From Pelagibacteraceae bacterium (GTDB lineage Bacteria > Pseudomonadota > Alphaproteobacteria > Pelagibacterales > Pelagibacteraceae): a stretch of 64,000 nucleotides of DNA. Below are positions 8,278 through 18,297 of the stretch, piece by piece (position 1 is the stretch's first letter; every line of letters starts with the position of its first letter). The notes under the pieces were generated by a model. The model ran no database searches and was not told the DNA's origin. It was given only the letters and a program-made list of their open reading frames with translations. A program made the translations under genes and the position numbers. Location: contig JAGYIF010000001.1 of assembly GCA_018402735.1 (NCBI GenBank), positions 186,001-250,000 of the forward strand, in the 5' to 3' direction.

Positions 8278-8781
8278 ATGTTGGTTATTAAAAAATACTC
8301 CAATCGAAGATTATATAACACTGAAACCAGCAATTACATAACACAAGACGATATTGTTGATTTAATAAAAAACAAAACACCTTTTCAGATTACTGATGTA
8401 GATTCAAAAAAAGACATCACTTCGTCTATTTTAATGCAAATTCTTTTAGAAAAACAAACAGCTGGAACTAACTTAATTCCTGAAGAATTTTTAAAACAAA
8501 TTATTATATTTAATGAAAATAATCAGTCTGCAGATATGTTCGGTTTTCTTAGCAATGTATTAAATTTTGCTAATTCTAAAAATATTTTTACAGAAGGGTT
8601 TGGAGGAATAATGAAATTTAACCCTTTTGATTTTCAAAAATTTTTTGATTTTCCTAATGCAAAAAACTTTACCAAAACTCAAGAACCTACAAATAATGCA
8701 GATGCTGCTAATATCGATTCTTTATCTCAACAATTAAATGAATTAAAGTCTCAGATAGAGAAAATGAAAAAATCTAATTAA
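8278..8781 (+). CDS. phaR: PHA synthesis repressor PhaR
   Basis: A 167-aa protein. The first 60 residues (IKKYSNRRLYNTETSNYIT, then DITSSILMQILLE) match the PHB accumulation regulator DNA-binding domain, and a regulatory domain (FLKQII and following) comes next. The C-terminal 40 residues are polar with a short coiled coil (SLSQQLNELKSQIEKMKK). PhaR binds both nascent PHA and phasin/phaR promoters. It is translationally close to phaC, and its likely operators are the dyads at 6157-6277. The 3' end overlaps the convergent dihydroorotase gene by 8 bp. Confidence 0.93.
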   Translation: MLVIKKYSNRRLYNTETSNYITQDDIVDLIKNKTPFQITDVDSKKDITSSILMQILLEKQTAGTNLIPEEFLKQIIIFNENNQSADMFGFLSNVLNFANSKNIFTEGFGGIMKFNPFDFQKFFDFPNAKNFTKTQEPTNNADAANIDSLSQQLNELKSQIEKMKKSN

Positions 8782-10093
8782 ACTGCAAAGGTTTCCCAGA
8801 TTTGTTATCTGCTAATTTTCCTTGCCATACAGATATATTTCCATTCACAATAGTTCCAAATGGAGTGACTTTGACTTTCCATCCATCAAAAGGAGTCCAT
8901 TTACAGTTGCTTGCGATCCAATCATTGGTAATGGTAAATTCTTTGTTCATATCTATAATTGCTAAATCGGCATAAAAACCTTCTTTGATATATCCTCTTT
9001 TTTGAATCCCAAATAATTTACAAGGATTTTCTGAAAGTAAACTTATTACTTTTGATAATTTTATTTTTCCTTCTTTAAAATGTTTTAACATTAATAAGAA
9101 AATTGTTTGAACACCGGGCATGCCAGATGGACTTGCTGGATATTCTTGTAATTTTTGTTCTTTAGTATGGGGTGCATGATCAGATCCAATCACATCCACC
9201 GTTCCGTCTAGCACACCCTTCCAAATTCCAATCATATGCTCTTTTTCTCGAACAGGAGGGTTCATTTGCACCAAAGTTCCTTTTTCTGCATAGCAATCTG
9301 GAGCAAATAAACTTAAATGATTAGGGGTTGTTTCAACGCTAACTATATCTTTATAATCTCTTAAAAAATCTATTTCATCTTTAGTTGACACGTGAAGAAC
9401 ATGAACTCGCTTCTGATGTTTTTTTGCAAAGCTAGCAACTTTTTTTGTTGATGCCATAGCGCATTCAACACTTCTCCAAACATAGTGAGATTGAACATCG
9501 CCTATGATTATTTTGTCCTTGTTTGTATTTAATATGTCCTCATCTTCAGAATGAACGGAGACAATTCTTGGTGAATTTTTAATAACCAATTCTATATATT
9601 TATCATCTTTTACTAATAAGTTTCCGGTGGAGGATCCGATAAACATCTTAACTCCGCAACATCCCTCTAAATCTTTAGTAACATCTAAAGAAGAGGAATT
9701 GTTTTCAGTTGCCCCGTAGTAAAAAGCATAATTGCAGTACATTCTGTTTTTTGCTCTATCTAATTTATCACGAAATCGTTCTGGACTATCTGTTGGTGGA
9801 TCTGTATTTGGCATTTCAAATACAGAAGTAACTCCGCCAAGCACCGCAGCTTTACTCCCACTTTCTAGCGTTTCTTTGTTAGAATCTCCTGGCTCTCTAA
9901 AATGAACCTGAGTGTCAATAATACCCGGAAAAATAGTTAAACCTTTAGCATCTAAAATCTTATCCGCTGGTTCATTAATGTTGATAGATATTTTAGAAAT
10001 AATATTGTCTGTTATAGCGATATCAGAAACTGTAAGATCACCGTCTATATAACATTCGGCATTTTTGATAAGTAAAGTATATTTATTTTTCAT
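8774..10093 (-). CDS. pyrC: Dihydroorotase
   Basis: About 439 aa. DTQVHFREPG holds the first zinc histidines, GVKMFIGSSTGN the lysine that is carboxylated in the family, HSEDED and LHVSTKDE further His ligands, and GSDHAPHT the catalytic Asp. It closes carbamoyl-aspartate to dihydroorotate in pyrimidine synthesis; the close relative allantoinase is less likely as no purine-degradation genes are near. The preferred start is ATG at 10093 (MKNKYTLLIKNA); an in-frame ATG at 10117 adds eight residues without family support. It is divergent from ygfZ with only 35 bp between the start codons. Confidence 0.9.
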   Translation of the reverse strand: MKNKYTLLIKNAECYIDGDLTVSDIAITDNIISKISININEPADKILDAKGLTIFPGIIDTQVHFREPGDSNKETLESGSKAAVLGGVTSVFEMPNTDPPTDSPERFRDKLDRAKNRMYCNYAFYYGATENNSSSLDVTKDLEGCCGVKMFIGSSTGNLLVKDDKYIELVIKNSPRIVSVHSEDEDILNTNKDKIIIGDVQSHYVWRSVECAMASTKKVASFAKKHQKRVHVLHVSTKDEIDFLRDYKDIVSVETTPNHLSLFAPDCYAEKGTLVQMNPPVREKEHMIGIWKGVLDGTVDVIGSDHAPHTKEQKLQEYPASPSGMPGVQTIFLLMLKHFKEGKIKLSKVISLLSENPCKLFGIQKRGYIKEGFYADLAIIDMNKEFTITNDWIASNCKWTPFDGWKVKVTPFGTIVNGNISVWQGKLADNKSGKPLQFN

Positions 10094-10128
10094 TATGAAT
10101 AACAAACTAATATACAAAAATAATTGAG

Positions 10129-11019
10129 ATGAACAGCAATTTTGGTATTCACTTAAAGCATAAATCGATTATTTCAGTTAGCGGAACTGATTGTATTAAT
10201 TTCTTACAAAACATTATTTCAAACGATATTTTCCTGGTTACAGACAGAAATTCTATTTACTCTTATTTATTGTCTCCACAGGGTAAGTTTCTCTATGATT
10301 TTATGATCATTCAACAATCTAAGGATAATTATTTGCTGCAATGTAATAAAGAAGTTGCAACAAATTTTGTAGCTAAATTACGTACATATAAATTAAGATC
10401 TAATATTGAAGTTAAGCAAGTAGATGAAAAATTTAAATCTTACTTTTTTAACACTGCAAATGAATTAATTAAAACCTCTTTTAAAACAATCAAAGGTTTT
10501 ACGATTAGCAATAATTATGGATTTTTTTTTAATGATCCAAGAATTGATGAATTTGGAATTCACGGAATAATTTATGAGGACAAGAATAAAGATCTTGTAA
10601 AAGAATTGGCATTAACACTTTTGCCTTTTCAAACGTATGAAAAATTGTGCCACAATACTGGTTTAACAGACTTGATTTCTGCAAAAGTTTTGCAAGATTT
10701 CTTTTCTTTAGAATTAAATGGCAAAGAGTTGCATGGGGTTAGTTTTAAAAAAGGGTGTTTTGTGGGCCAAGAAAATACCGCCCGCATGAACTTAAAAAAC
10801 AAAATTAGGAAAAGAGTTTTGCCGGTTCAAATCATTTCTGGATACGTAGAGATGAATGAAAACATAAGTATTAACAATAACATAGTTGGAAAAATTTTAT
10901 CTATCGAGCCTCACTGTTTTTCCATAACAAAAATAGAAGAGGCTAATCTATTTGATCAAACAATACAGCTTAAACAAGCTAGTATTAAAATTATAAAACC
11001 GTATTGGTTAAAAAACTAG
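10129..11019 (+). CDS. ygfZ: YgfZ/GcvT-domain Fe-S cluster maintenance protein
   Basis: A 296-aa protein of the aminomethyltransferase-fold family. The signature K-G-C-F-V-G-Q-E lies near residues 208-215, as in YgfZ and mitochondrial IBA57. Family members bind folate and support assembly or repair of certain 4Fe-4S enzymes; the cysteine is essential in E. coli. N-terminal sequence (HLKHKSIISVSGTDCINFLQN) is typical. In this window likely clients include NadA and the radical SAM protein. It is followed after 45 bp by a DUF2721 gene on the same strand. Confidence 0.88.
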   Translation: MNSNFGIHLKHKSIISVSGTDCINFLQNIISNDIFLVTDRNSIYSYLLSPQGKFLYDFMIIQQSKDNYLLQCNKEVATNFVAKLRTYKLRSNIEVKQVDEKFKSYFFNTANELIKTSFKTIKGFTISNNYGFFFNDPRIDEFGIHGIIYEDKNKDLVKELALTLLPFQTYEKLCHNTGLTDLISAKVLQDFFSLELNGKELHGVSFKKGCFVGQENTARMNLKNKIRKRVLPVQIISGYVEMNENISINNNIVGKILSIEPHCFSITKIEEANLFDQTIQLKQASIKIIKPYWLKN

Positions 11020-11064
11020 AAAGACGTAGAAAAAAAACTTTTTTTTGCGTAAGATAGATTTAGA

Positions 11065-11466
11065 ATGAATATAAATTATACAGTCGCGGCATTAATGTTT
11101 CCTGCAATTCCTTTATTAATGACTGTTTATAATAATAGATTTCATACATTAAGTGCTCTTATTAGAAAAATTCATGATGAATTCATTTTTGAAAAACATA
11201 TTCCAGCTCAATGGGAAAAACAATTTTCAAACCTACATAAAAGAATTAAAATTGCAAAATACACTATGATGTTTGCTGCGTTAGGATTTTTCTTTAACAT
11301 GGTGACTGTGTTTGCTCTATATCTTGACAATCTATATGTGGCTAAAATGATTTTTGTATCTTGCTGCACTTCTGTTTTAATATCTATTGTCTTCTTTATC
11401 GTCGAAATCCATATATCAACTAGAGCTCTTAATCTGCACATGTCAGATATGGATTTTAAAAGATAA
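11065..11466 (+). CDS. DUF2721 family membrane protein
   Basis: 133 aa. An N-terminal hydrophobic stretch (VAALMFPAIPLLM), then the conserved YNNRFHTLSALIRKIHD block, and two further membrane segments (about residues 69-86 and 94-116). This pattern is that of DUF2721, a small integral membrane family of unknown function. It lies between ygfZ and the tRNA-Leu gene and may be read from the ygfZ promoter. I can assign no activity. Confidence 0.75.
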   Translation: MNINYTVAALMFPAIPLLMTVYNNRFHTLSALIRKIHDEFIFEKHIPAQWEKQFSNLHKRIKIAKYTMMFAALGFFFNMVTVFALYLDNLYVAKMIFVSCCTSVLISIVFFIVEIHISTRALNLHMSDMDFKR

Positions 11467-11472
11467 GTATTT

Positions 11473-11558
11473 TGGTGCGGCCAGAGAGACTTGAACTCTC
11501 ACAGGCTAGGCCCACACGGCCCTCAACCGTGCCTGTCTACCAATTCCAGCATGACCGC
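11473..11558 (-). tRNA. tRNA-Leu (anticodon GAG)
   Basis: Read on the minus strand, an 86-nt class II tRNA with a 7-bp acceptor stem (GCGGTCA with TGGCCGC, one G-U), a long variable arm, TTCAAGTC in the T loop and an encoded CCA end. The anticodon loop TTGAGGG gives GAG (template bases 11522-11524), decoding CUC/CUU leucine. Confidence 0.97.
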
Positions 11559-11645
11559 AAATCATAATTTTGTTATAGTAATAGATACAAATGTGACAAT
11601 AATACAGTAACAATTATATGAGTTTTGTTATTATTTAATAATTAT

Positions 11646-12653
11646 ATGAATATACAACTTTCTTTTACAGATGAAGTGAAAACTAATACTTCACAAATTT
11701 ATAATAAGATCAAAGATACAGTTCCAGATGTGGAGTGGCCTTTGTTAGCCCCTTACATTTATGAAATTAATAAATTAAAAAAAGAAACTAACTCAATTAT
11801 TCTTGCCCACAATTATCAAACACCTCAAATTTTTTATGGAGTAGCCGACATTGTTGGGGACTCTTTGGCTCTTGCAGTTGAAGCATCCAAAGTAAAAGAA
11901 GACAATATCATTATGTGCGGCGTCCACTTTATGGCAGAGACAGCAAAAATTATGTCTCCACACAAAAAAGTTTATTTACCTAATTTAAAAGCTGGCTGTT
12001 CTTTAGCAGAATCTATTACGGGACAAGATGTTATTAATCTTAAAAAAAAATATCCTGGCGTCCCTGTTGTCTCTTATGTCAATACCTCTGCTGACGTTAA
12101 GGCTGAGACAGATGTATGCTGCACCTCAGCTAACGCTGTCAAGGTCGTGGAATCTCTTGGAGTAAATAAGGTTTTGTTTTTACCAGATGAGTATTTAGCA
12201 AAATATGTTGCAACTAAAACAAAAGTTGAAATTATATCATGGCATGGAAAATGCCAAGTGCATGAACAATTTAGTGAAAAAGAAATTGCCGAATTAAGAA
12301 AAAACTATCCTGAAATAACTATTATTGCCCATCCAGAATGTTCTCCTGATGTTATTAGTGCATCTGATTTTGCTGGATCCACGTCGCATATGGTGAATTA
12401 CGTTAAAGACAAGAAACCAAAAAATGTTTTTTTAGTAACTGAATGCTCTATGAGTGATAATATTCAAGTAGAAAATCCCAATGTTAATTTTATCAAAACA
12501 TGCAATCTTTGTCCGCACATGAAATCAATTACTTTATCTAATATACTAGATTGTATCAAAAATAAGAAAAATGAAATTTTAATCGATAGCAATACTATAA
12601 AACGAGCAAGAGGTTCGATTGAAAAAATGATTGCTATTGGTAGACAAGATTAA
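11646..12653 (+). CDS. nadA: Quinolinate synthase A
   Basis: About 335 aa. The three cysteines that hold the 4Fe-4S cluster are in MCGVHFMAETAKI, TDVCCTSANAV and TCNLCPHM. HNYQTPQIF near the N-terminus and EVASKVK-like helices also fit. It condenses iminoaspartate with dihydroxyacetone phosphate to quinolinate in NAD synthesis. The ATG at 11646 is preferred over an upstream in-frame TTG at 11625. nadC follows after 6 bp. No nadB or aspartate dehydrogenase is in the window, so iminoaspartate must be made by a gene elsewhere. Confidence 0.95.
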   Translation: MNIQLSFTDEVKTNTSQIYNKIKDTVPDVEWPLLAPYIYEINKLKKETNSIILAHNYQTPQIFYGVADIVGDSLALAVEASKVKEDNIIMCGVHFMAETAKIMSPHKKVYLPNLKAGCSLAESITGQDVINLKKKYPGVPVVSYVNTSADVKAETDVCCTSANAVKVVESLGVNKVLFLPDEYLAKYVATKTKVEIISWHGKCQVHEQFSEKEIAELRKNYPEITIIAHPECSPDVISASDFAGSTSHMVNYVKDKKPKNVFLVTECSMSDNIQVENPNVNFIKTCNLCPHMKSITLSNILDCIKNKKNEILIDSNTIKRARGSIEKMIAIGRQD

Positions 12654-12659
12654 TCACCT

Positions 12660-13499
12660 TTGAAACCAAACAATATCAAAATATCAAAAAATATTATTAA
12701 GCATGCATTACTTGAAGATATGCCTTCTGGTGATATTACAACTGACCTAATTGTGAACAATAATGAAAAAGCTACTGCTCACATTGTGTCTAAGGAACAG
12801 GGTATTTTATGTGGTATAGAAGTAGTAGTTCAAGTTTTTTTAAACGTAGATTCTAAATTAAAAATCAAAAAAAAATTAAAAGATGGAAATGTTATTAAAA
12901 AAAATCAAGTCATTTTAAGTATTGTAGGAAAGAAAAAGTCTATTTTAAAAGCAGAACGTACTGCACTTAACTTTCTTGGTTTTGCAACAGGCATTTCAAC
13001 TAAAACTAATAAATTAGCTAAAAAAATAACCAAGTTTAAAAGTAAGGTTTGTTGTACTAGAAAAACTATTCCTAATCTTCGAGTTTTACAAAAATATTCA
13101 GTTATTATGGGTGGAGGAACAAATAACAGAATGAGTTTAAGTGAGGAAATTTTGGTTAAAGATAATCACCTAGCAAATTCTAATAATATAAAATTACTGA
13201 TAAACAATATAATTAAAAAAAATAAATTAAAAAAAAAAATTACAGTTGAAGTTGATAATTTAAAACAGCTACAATTAATCAAAGACTTAAAAATTAACAG
13301 AGTTTTGTTTGACAACATGACACCATCTCAAGTTAAATATGGAATTAAGCTTCTTCCAAAAAAAATAGAAACAGAAGCTTCTGGCAATATTAAAGAGCAC
13401 AATATTATAAATTACGCCAAGACTGGCGTGCAAAGAATTTCAATGGGAGACTTAACCCATAGTATTTCTAATTTCGATTTTTCTTTAGATATTAAATAA
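12660..13499 (+). CDS. nadC: Nicotinate-nucleotide pyrophosphorylase (carboxylating)
   Basis: A 279-aa quinolinate phosphoribosyltransferase. RKTIPNLRVLQKYSVIMGGG, EEILVKDNHL, EVDNLKQL, LFDNM and EASGNI are the family motifs in the expected order. It converts quinolinate and PRPP to nicotinate mononucleotide and CO2. It starts with TTG at 12660, 6 bp after nadA, so the two form an operon. Unusually rich in Lys/Asn/Ile, in keeping with the base composition. It ends 3 bp from the convergent ppdK stop. Confidence 0.93.
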   Translation: MKPNNIKISKNIIKHALLEDMPSGDITTDLIVNNNEKATAHIVSKEQGILCGIEVVVQVFLNVDSKLKIKKKLKDGNVIKKNQVILSIVGKKKSILKAERTALNFLGFATGISTKTNKLAKKITKFKSKVCCTRKTIPNLRVLQKYSVIMGGGTNNRMSLSEEILVKDNHLANSNNIKLLINNIIKKNKLKKKITVEVDNLKQLQLIKDLKINRVLFDNMTPSQVKYGIKLLPKKIETEASGNIKEHNIINYAKTGVQRISMGDLTHSISNFDFSLDIK

Positions 13500-13502
13500 A
13501 AG

Positions 13503-16229
13503 TTACTGTTTTTGTTCAGATCTTATCTTTGACTGAGCAGCAGCCAATCTTGCAATTGGAACTCTGTATGGAGAACAGGAAACATAATGTAATCCAGCAT
13601 TATGACAAAAATCAATTGAATCTGGATCTCCGCCATGCTCTCCGCAAATACCTAATTTAATTTTAGGATTATTTCTTTTTCCATTCTCACAAGCAATTTT
13701 AATTAGTTGACCCACTCCATCAACATCTATGCTAATGAAAGGATCAATTTTAAAAATGTTACTATTCACATAATCATTCAGAAACTTACCTGAATCATCC
13801 CTGCTTATTCCAAGTGTAGTTTGAGTTAAATCATTAGTTCCAAAACTAAAGAAGTCTGCATGTTTAGAGATTTCAAAAGCGTTTAAAGCAGCTCTTGGCA
13901 ATTCAATCATGGTTCCCACTAAGTAATCAATTTTCATACCATGTTTTTTCTGAACTTCTTTTGCCTTTGTATCAACTAGGATACTTAATATTTCTAATTC
14001 TTTTGCAGTAGATACAAGTGGAATCATAATCTCTGGTATAACCGACTGAACTTTAGCTTTACGACATTCAACTAAGGCTTCAAAAATAGCTTCACACTGC
14101 ATTTCGTAAATTTCAGGGTATGATATAGCTAGTCTACAACCTCGATGCCCGAGCATTGGGTTTTCTTCGTGAAGATCATTAATTCTATTATTAATTTCAT
14201 GCTCAGAAATATTTAAAATTTTAGCAACAGATGCTATTTCTTTTTCACTCTTAGGTAAAAACTCATGAAGTGGGGGATCTAATAATCGAACTGTAACTGG
14301 CAATCCCTTCATTGTTTTGAATATCTCAACAAAGTCTTTTTTCTGAAAAGGAAGAATATTTGTTAAAGCTTTGTTTCTATCCTCAATATTTTTAGACAAA
14401 ATCATTTGTCGAACATAAAGAATTCTTTCTTCATCAAAAAACATATGCTCGGTTCGGCATAAACCAATTCCTTCAGCACCAAAGTCTCTTGCTACTTTGG
14501 TATCAAGTGGTGTTTCCGCATTAGTTCTGATATTAAGAGTTCTAGTTTTGTCAGCCCAGGCCATAATAGTTGAAAAATCTCCTGATATATCTGGCTTAAT
14601 AGTTGTAACTTCTCCAATCATTACTTCACCAGTAGATCCGTCAATAGTTATAATATCACCTTCTTTTACCTCTCTTGCATTAGCCCTAAAAAATTTATTT
14701 TTATAATCAATTTGAATACTGCCCGCTCCAGATACGCATGGTCTTCCCATTCCTCTTGCAACAACTGCTGCATGACTTGTCATACCTCCTCTACAAGTTA
14801 AAATTCCTTCTGCAGCGTGCATTCCATGAATATCTTCAGGTGACGTCTCTTGTCTTACTAAAATAGATTTTTGTCCCTGCGTTTTTAATTTTTCAGCATC
14901 ATCTGCTGAAAAGGTAACTTTACCCGATGCTGCACCTGGTGATGCCGGCAATCCTTTAGCAATAATATCTTTTTTAGCTTTTGGGTCTAATGTTGGATGT
15001 AATAATGTATCCAGCATTTTTGGATCTATTCTTAATATGGCTTCATCTTTAGTGATCAGCTTTTCTTTCACCATATCTACTGCAATTTTAATACTTGCTT
15101 TAGCAGTTCTTTTTCCAGATCTGGTTTGTAACATCCATAATTTTTTATTTTCAACTGTAAATTCGATATCTTGCATATCTCGGTAATGTTTTTCTAACTT
15201 TTTATAGATAGTTACTAATTCTTTATAAACTTTAGGCATCGACTCTTCCATCGATGCATCTTTTGATCCCGCTTCTAATCTTGCTTTTTTAGTTATATTT
15301 TGTGGAGTTCTAATTCCTGCAACTACGTCTTCTCCTTGTGCATTAATTAAATATTCACCGTAAAAACTATTGTCTCCAGTAGAAGGATTTCTTGTAAAAG
15401 CAACGCCTGTTGCACAATCATCACCCATATTTCCAAACACCATAGACTGAACGTTAACTGCTGTACCCCACTCTTCAGGAATATTATTTAATTTTCTGTA
15501 TGTTTTTGCCCTTTGATTTTTCCAGGATTGAAATACTGCGCCTATCGCTCCCCATAATTGTTCATTCACATCTTGAGGGAAATCTTTGCCAGTTTCGCTT
15601 ATAATTTGTTCTCGAAAAGAGCCAATTAAAGACTTCCAATCACTAGCTTCCATTTCAGTATCAAGAACAACACCCTTAGTTAATTTATAATTTTCAATTA
15701 AGTCTTCAAAATTATGATGGTTCACATTAAGAACTACGTTACTGTACATCTGAATAAATCTTCGGTAGCTATCGTAGGCAAAGGTTTCATTATTAGTTTT
15801 TTTTGCCAAACCTATGACCGTTTTATCATTCAGTCCTAAGTTTAAAACTGTATCCATCATACCTGGCATTGAAACTCTTGCTCCTGATCTAACAGAGACT
15901 AACAATGGATTAGTTTCGTTACCGAATAATTTTTTAATTTTTTGCTCCACTTTTTTGATTGCAACGCTAACCTGGTTTTGAAGAGTAGAGGGATATTTTT
16001 GATTTAACCTATAAAATTCGTTACAGGCCTCTGTAGTAATTGTAAATCCAGGTGGAACAGGAAGGTTAATCCTTATCATTTCAGAAAGGTTTGCTCCTTT
16101 ACCTCCTAATAAATTCTTTAGAGATTGCTTATCGAAACTAGGTGTATCTTCAAAATTATAAACCCATTTAGCTTTGCTTATATTTGCAACCTTTTTTTTA
16201 ATTATGGATTTTTTAATTTTCTTAACCAT
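13503..16229 (-). CDS. ppdK: Pyruvate, phosphate dikinase
   Basis: About 908 aa. N-terminal ATP-grasp domain (LLGGKGANLSEM, SVRSGARVSMPGMMDTVLNLG), central swivelling domain with the phosphohistidine in GGMTSHAAVVARG, and C-terminal PEP/pyruvate barrel with GICGEHGGDP carrying the proton-donor Cys. It interconverts pyruvate + ATP + Pi and PEP + AMP + PPi. The ATG at 16229 overlaps the glyS stop by 8 bp and has GAAGG in front; an in-frame TTG at 16241 is less likely. About 20 Lys-rich residues precede the usual KWVYNFED start of the family. It is the last gene of the S49-glyQ-glyS-ppdK run. Confidence 0.96.
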   Translation of the reverse strand: MVKKIKKSIIKKKVANISKAKWVYNFEDTPSFDKQSLKNLLGGKGANLSEMIRINLPVPPGFTITTEACNEFYRLNQKYPSTLQNQVSVAIKKVEQKIKKLFGNETNPLLVSVRSGARVSMPGMMDTVLNLGLNDKTVIGLAKKTNNETFAYDSYRRFIQMYSNVVLNVNHHNFEDLIENYKLTKGVVLDTEMEASDWKSLIGSFREQIISETGKDFPQDVNEQLWGAIGAVFQSWKNQRAKTYRKLNNIPEEWGTAVNVQSMVFGNMGDDCATGVAFTRNPSTGDNSFYGEYLINAQGEDVVAGIRTPQNITKKARLEAGSKDASMEESMPKVYKELVTIYKKLEKHYRDMQDIEFTVENKKLWMLQTRSGKRTAKASIKIAVDMVKEKLITKDEAILRIDPKMLDTLLHPTLDPKAKKDIIAKGLPASPGAASGKVTFSADDAEKLKTQGQKSILVRQETSPEDIHGMHAAEGILTCRGGMTSHAAVVARGMGRPCVSGAGSIQIDYKNKFFRANAREVKEGDIITIDGSTGEVMIGEVTTIKPDISGDFSTIMAWADKTRTLNIRTNAETPLDTKVARDFGAEGIGLCRTEHMFFDEERILYVRQMILSKNIEDRNKALTNILPFQKKDFVEIFKTMKGLPVTVRLLDPPLHEFLPKSEKEIASVAKILNISEHEINNRINDLHEENPMLGHRGCRLAISYPEIYEMQCEAIFEALVECRKAKVQSVIPEIMIPLVSTAKELEILSILVDTKAKEVQKKHGMKIDYLVGTMIELPRAALNAFEISKHADFFSFGTNDLTQTTLGISRDDSGKFLNDYVNSNIFKIDPFISIDVDGVGQLIKIACENGKRNNPKIKLGICGEHGGDPDSIDFCHNAGLHYVSCSPYRVPIARLAAAQSKIRSEQKQ

Positions 16230-18297
16230 TGAGCCCTTCAAGTTTTGAAAAGTCTGTAAAATTATCGAAGGTTTTACACATCAAAAACAATAATTCCAGC
16301 CTATTTTTCCTTACTTGTTCGTTTTCATCATTTACCTTAACTTCTTCAAAAAATTTATCTGTTAATACCTTAGTCTCTGAAAGCATTTTGATAGATTTTT
16401 GCGAGTCTCGTAATCGACTAGGAGTTGAAAAATATTCTCTAATCTCATTAATCTGCGCTAACAGATTTTCTTCAATCTCCGATGCAAATAAAACAGGATC
16501 AGGAGTGCCAAAAATATTTTCTTTCATCATTTTTTCATTTTGTTGCAAAATATTTTTTGCTCTTTTGTAAACAGCAATTGCATTAGCGCCGTCAGGTTGC
16601 TTGATGTGCTTGGCAATAGTCGTTATTTTTAAATAAAGATTGTAAAAATCATCACTTCGGTTATCTGATAAAACAGAATCAACTACATCAAATCTTTTTT
16701 CTTTTTCTTTAAGTAAATTTTTAAATCTTTCATTGAAAAAATCAATTAACTCATCTGCTAATTTATCATTAGTAAATTTAATATTTTTTGATAAGTATAA
16801 ATTTTTAGCATTATTAATTATTTCTTTTAATGAAATAGAAATTTTATTTTCGATAATTATTCTAATCATTCCGATGACAGCGCGTCGCAAAGCAAAGGGG
16901 TCTTTAGAACTAGTTGGTTTTAAATTAATCCCAAAAAATCCAATTAATGTATCGATTTTGTCTGCAAGCGCTACGCAAATAGAAATTTTGTCTTTAGGCA
17001 CTTTATCGTTTGATCCAATAGGTAAATAGTGATCAGAGATTGCACCTGCAATTTCTAGACTAAATCCTTGCGCCATTGCAAAATGTTTTCCAATCACTCC
17101 TTGTAATTCTGGGTATTCTCCAACTAAATCAGAAACTAAATCTGCCTTACAAATAGAAGCTGCAATTTCTGTATCTCCTTTATTAGATCCAACAATATCA
17201 GCAATTAAAGATGATAGCTGTCTAACTCTTTGAGTTTTATCATACAAGGATCCAAGATCTTTATAAAAAGTAATGCCGTTTAGTTTAGATACATTTTTTA
17301 CAAGGTTTTGTTTTTTGTTTTTATCCCAAAAAAATTTGGCATCTGACAATCTTGCTTGCAATACTCTCTCATTTCCAGCAATAATTAATTTTTTTTCATC
17401 CTTATTATTGGAAATTGTTACAAAACTATTAGTAATCTTATCAGTTTCTAAAGACTTCATTGGAAAGTATCTTTGATGCTGCATCATAGTTAGGTGTAGC
17501 AATTCTTCTGGTAAATCTAAAAAATCTTTTGAAAACCCACCTTTTAAAGCGGTTGGATAGTCTACTAAGTTTGTAACTTCCTCAACTAGTTTTGAGTTAG
17601 GTTGATCCTCGCACTTAGCTTTTTTAAAAACAGATGTTAATCCTGTTAACACCATCTTTTTTCTAACTTCTTGGTCTAAAATAATATTCTTATCTTTTAA
17701 AACAGAAAAATATTGAGAGATATTTTTGATAATAACAGCCTTCTCATCGTAAGGTCCACCTACATAAATCTTATTGGATGACTTTAAATGATAAAAATCA
17801 AAGTTGACTGTACAGTTGTCAAATAAACAAAATATAGATTTAAGCGGTCTTGCCCAAGTCATTATATAATCAGACCAGCGCATAGATTTCTTCCAATTCA
17901 TGCTTTTTAAAATATCAGATATTTGTTTTGCAAATAAACTTTGTAAATCTACTTTTTGCTGTTTTGTTATAGCAAAATAAAAAGTTCCTTTATCAATCTC
18001 TTTTTCAAATACATCTTTTTTCTCAAGTATATTTGATTTTAAAAATCCTTCTAATGCCTGCTCAGGAGATCCAACTTTTGGGCCTTTTAATTCTTTAGCT
18101 TCAAGAACTAAATAAGTTGGCAAACCTTCTACATGCACGCAAAGTCTAGTTGGTGTGGAAAAAACCTTAATTTGTTTATATTTAATATTTTGTTCTTCTA
18201 GCTTTTTAACAAAAGCAGCTTCTATATTAATTCTGCAATCAATTTGTAACCCATGCGGTATTTCTTCCGAATACAGCTCTAATAAAAAATTAGACAT
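16222..18297 (-). CDS. glyS: Glycine--tRNA ligase beta subunit
   Basis: A 691-aa protein of the expected beta-subunit size. The N-terminus LLELYSEEIPHG, MQHQRYFP, SDAKFFWD and the DKIDTLIGFFG/DPFALRR blocks are family hallmarks, with an anticodon-binding-like C-terminal part. With GlyQ it forms the heterotetrameric bacterial glycyl-tRNA synthetase. The start codon directly follows the glyQ stop with no gap and its 3' end overlaps ppdK, so these are translationally coupled. Confidence 0.96.
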   Translation of the reverse strand: MSNFLLELYSEEIPHGLQIDCRINIEAAFVKKLEEQNIKYKQIKVFSTPTRLCVHVEGLPTYLVLEAKELKGPKVGSPEQALEGFLKSNILEKKDVFEKEIDKGTFYFAITKQQKVDLQSLFAKQISDILKSMNWKKSMRWSDYIMTWARPLKSIFCLFDNCTVNFDFYHLKSSNKIYVGGPYDEKAVIIKNISQYFSVLKDKNIILDQEVRKKMVLTGLTSVFKKAKCEDQPNSKLVEEVTNLVDYPTALKGGFSKDFLDLPEELLHLTMMQHQRYFPMKSLETDKITNSFVTISNNKDEKKLIIAGNERVLQARLSDAKFFWDKNKKQNLVKNVSKLNGITFYKDLGSLYDKTQRVRQLSSLIADIVGSNKGDTEIAASICKADLVSDLVGEYPELQGVIGKHFAMAQGFSLEIAGAISDHYLPIGSNDKVPKDKISICVALADKIDTLIGFFGINLKPTSSKDPFALRRAVIGMIRIIIENKISISLKEIINNAKNLYLSKNIKFTNDKLADELIDFFNERFKNLLKEKEKRFDVVDSVLSDNRSDDFYNLYLKITTIAKHIKQPDGANAIAVYKRAKNILQQNEKMMKENIFGTPDPVLFASEIEENLLAQINEIREYFSTPSRLRDSQKSIKMLSETKVLTDKFFEEVKVNDENEQVRKNRLELLFLMCKTFDNFTDFSKLEGLNG

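Noticed and set aside
11022-11056. A8/T8 hairpin after ygfZ as a terminator
   Set aside because: The stem is almost only A-T with few G-C pairs; the following DUF2721 gene is close on the same strand.
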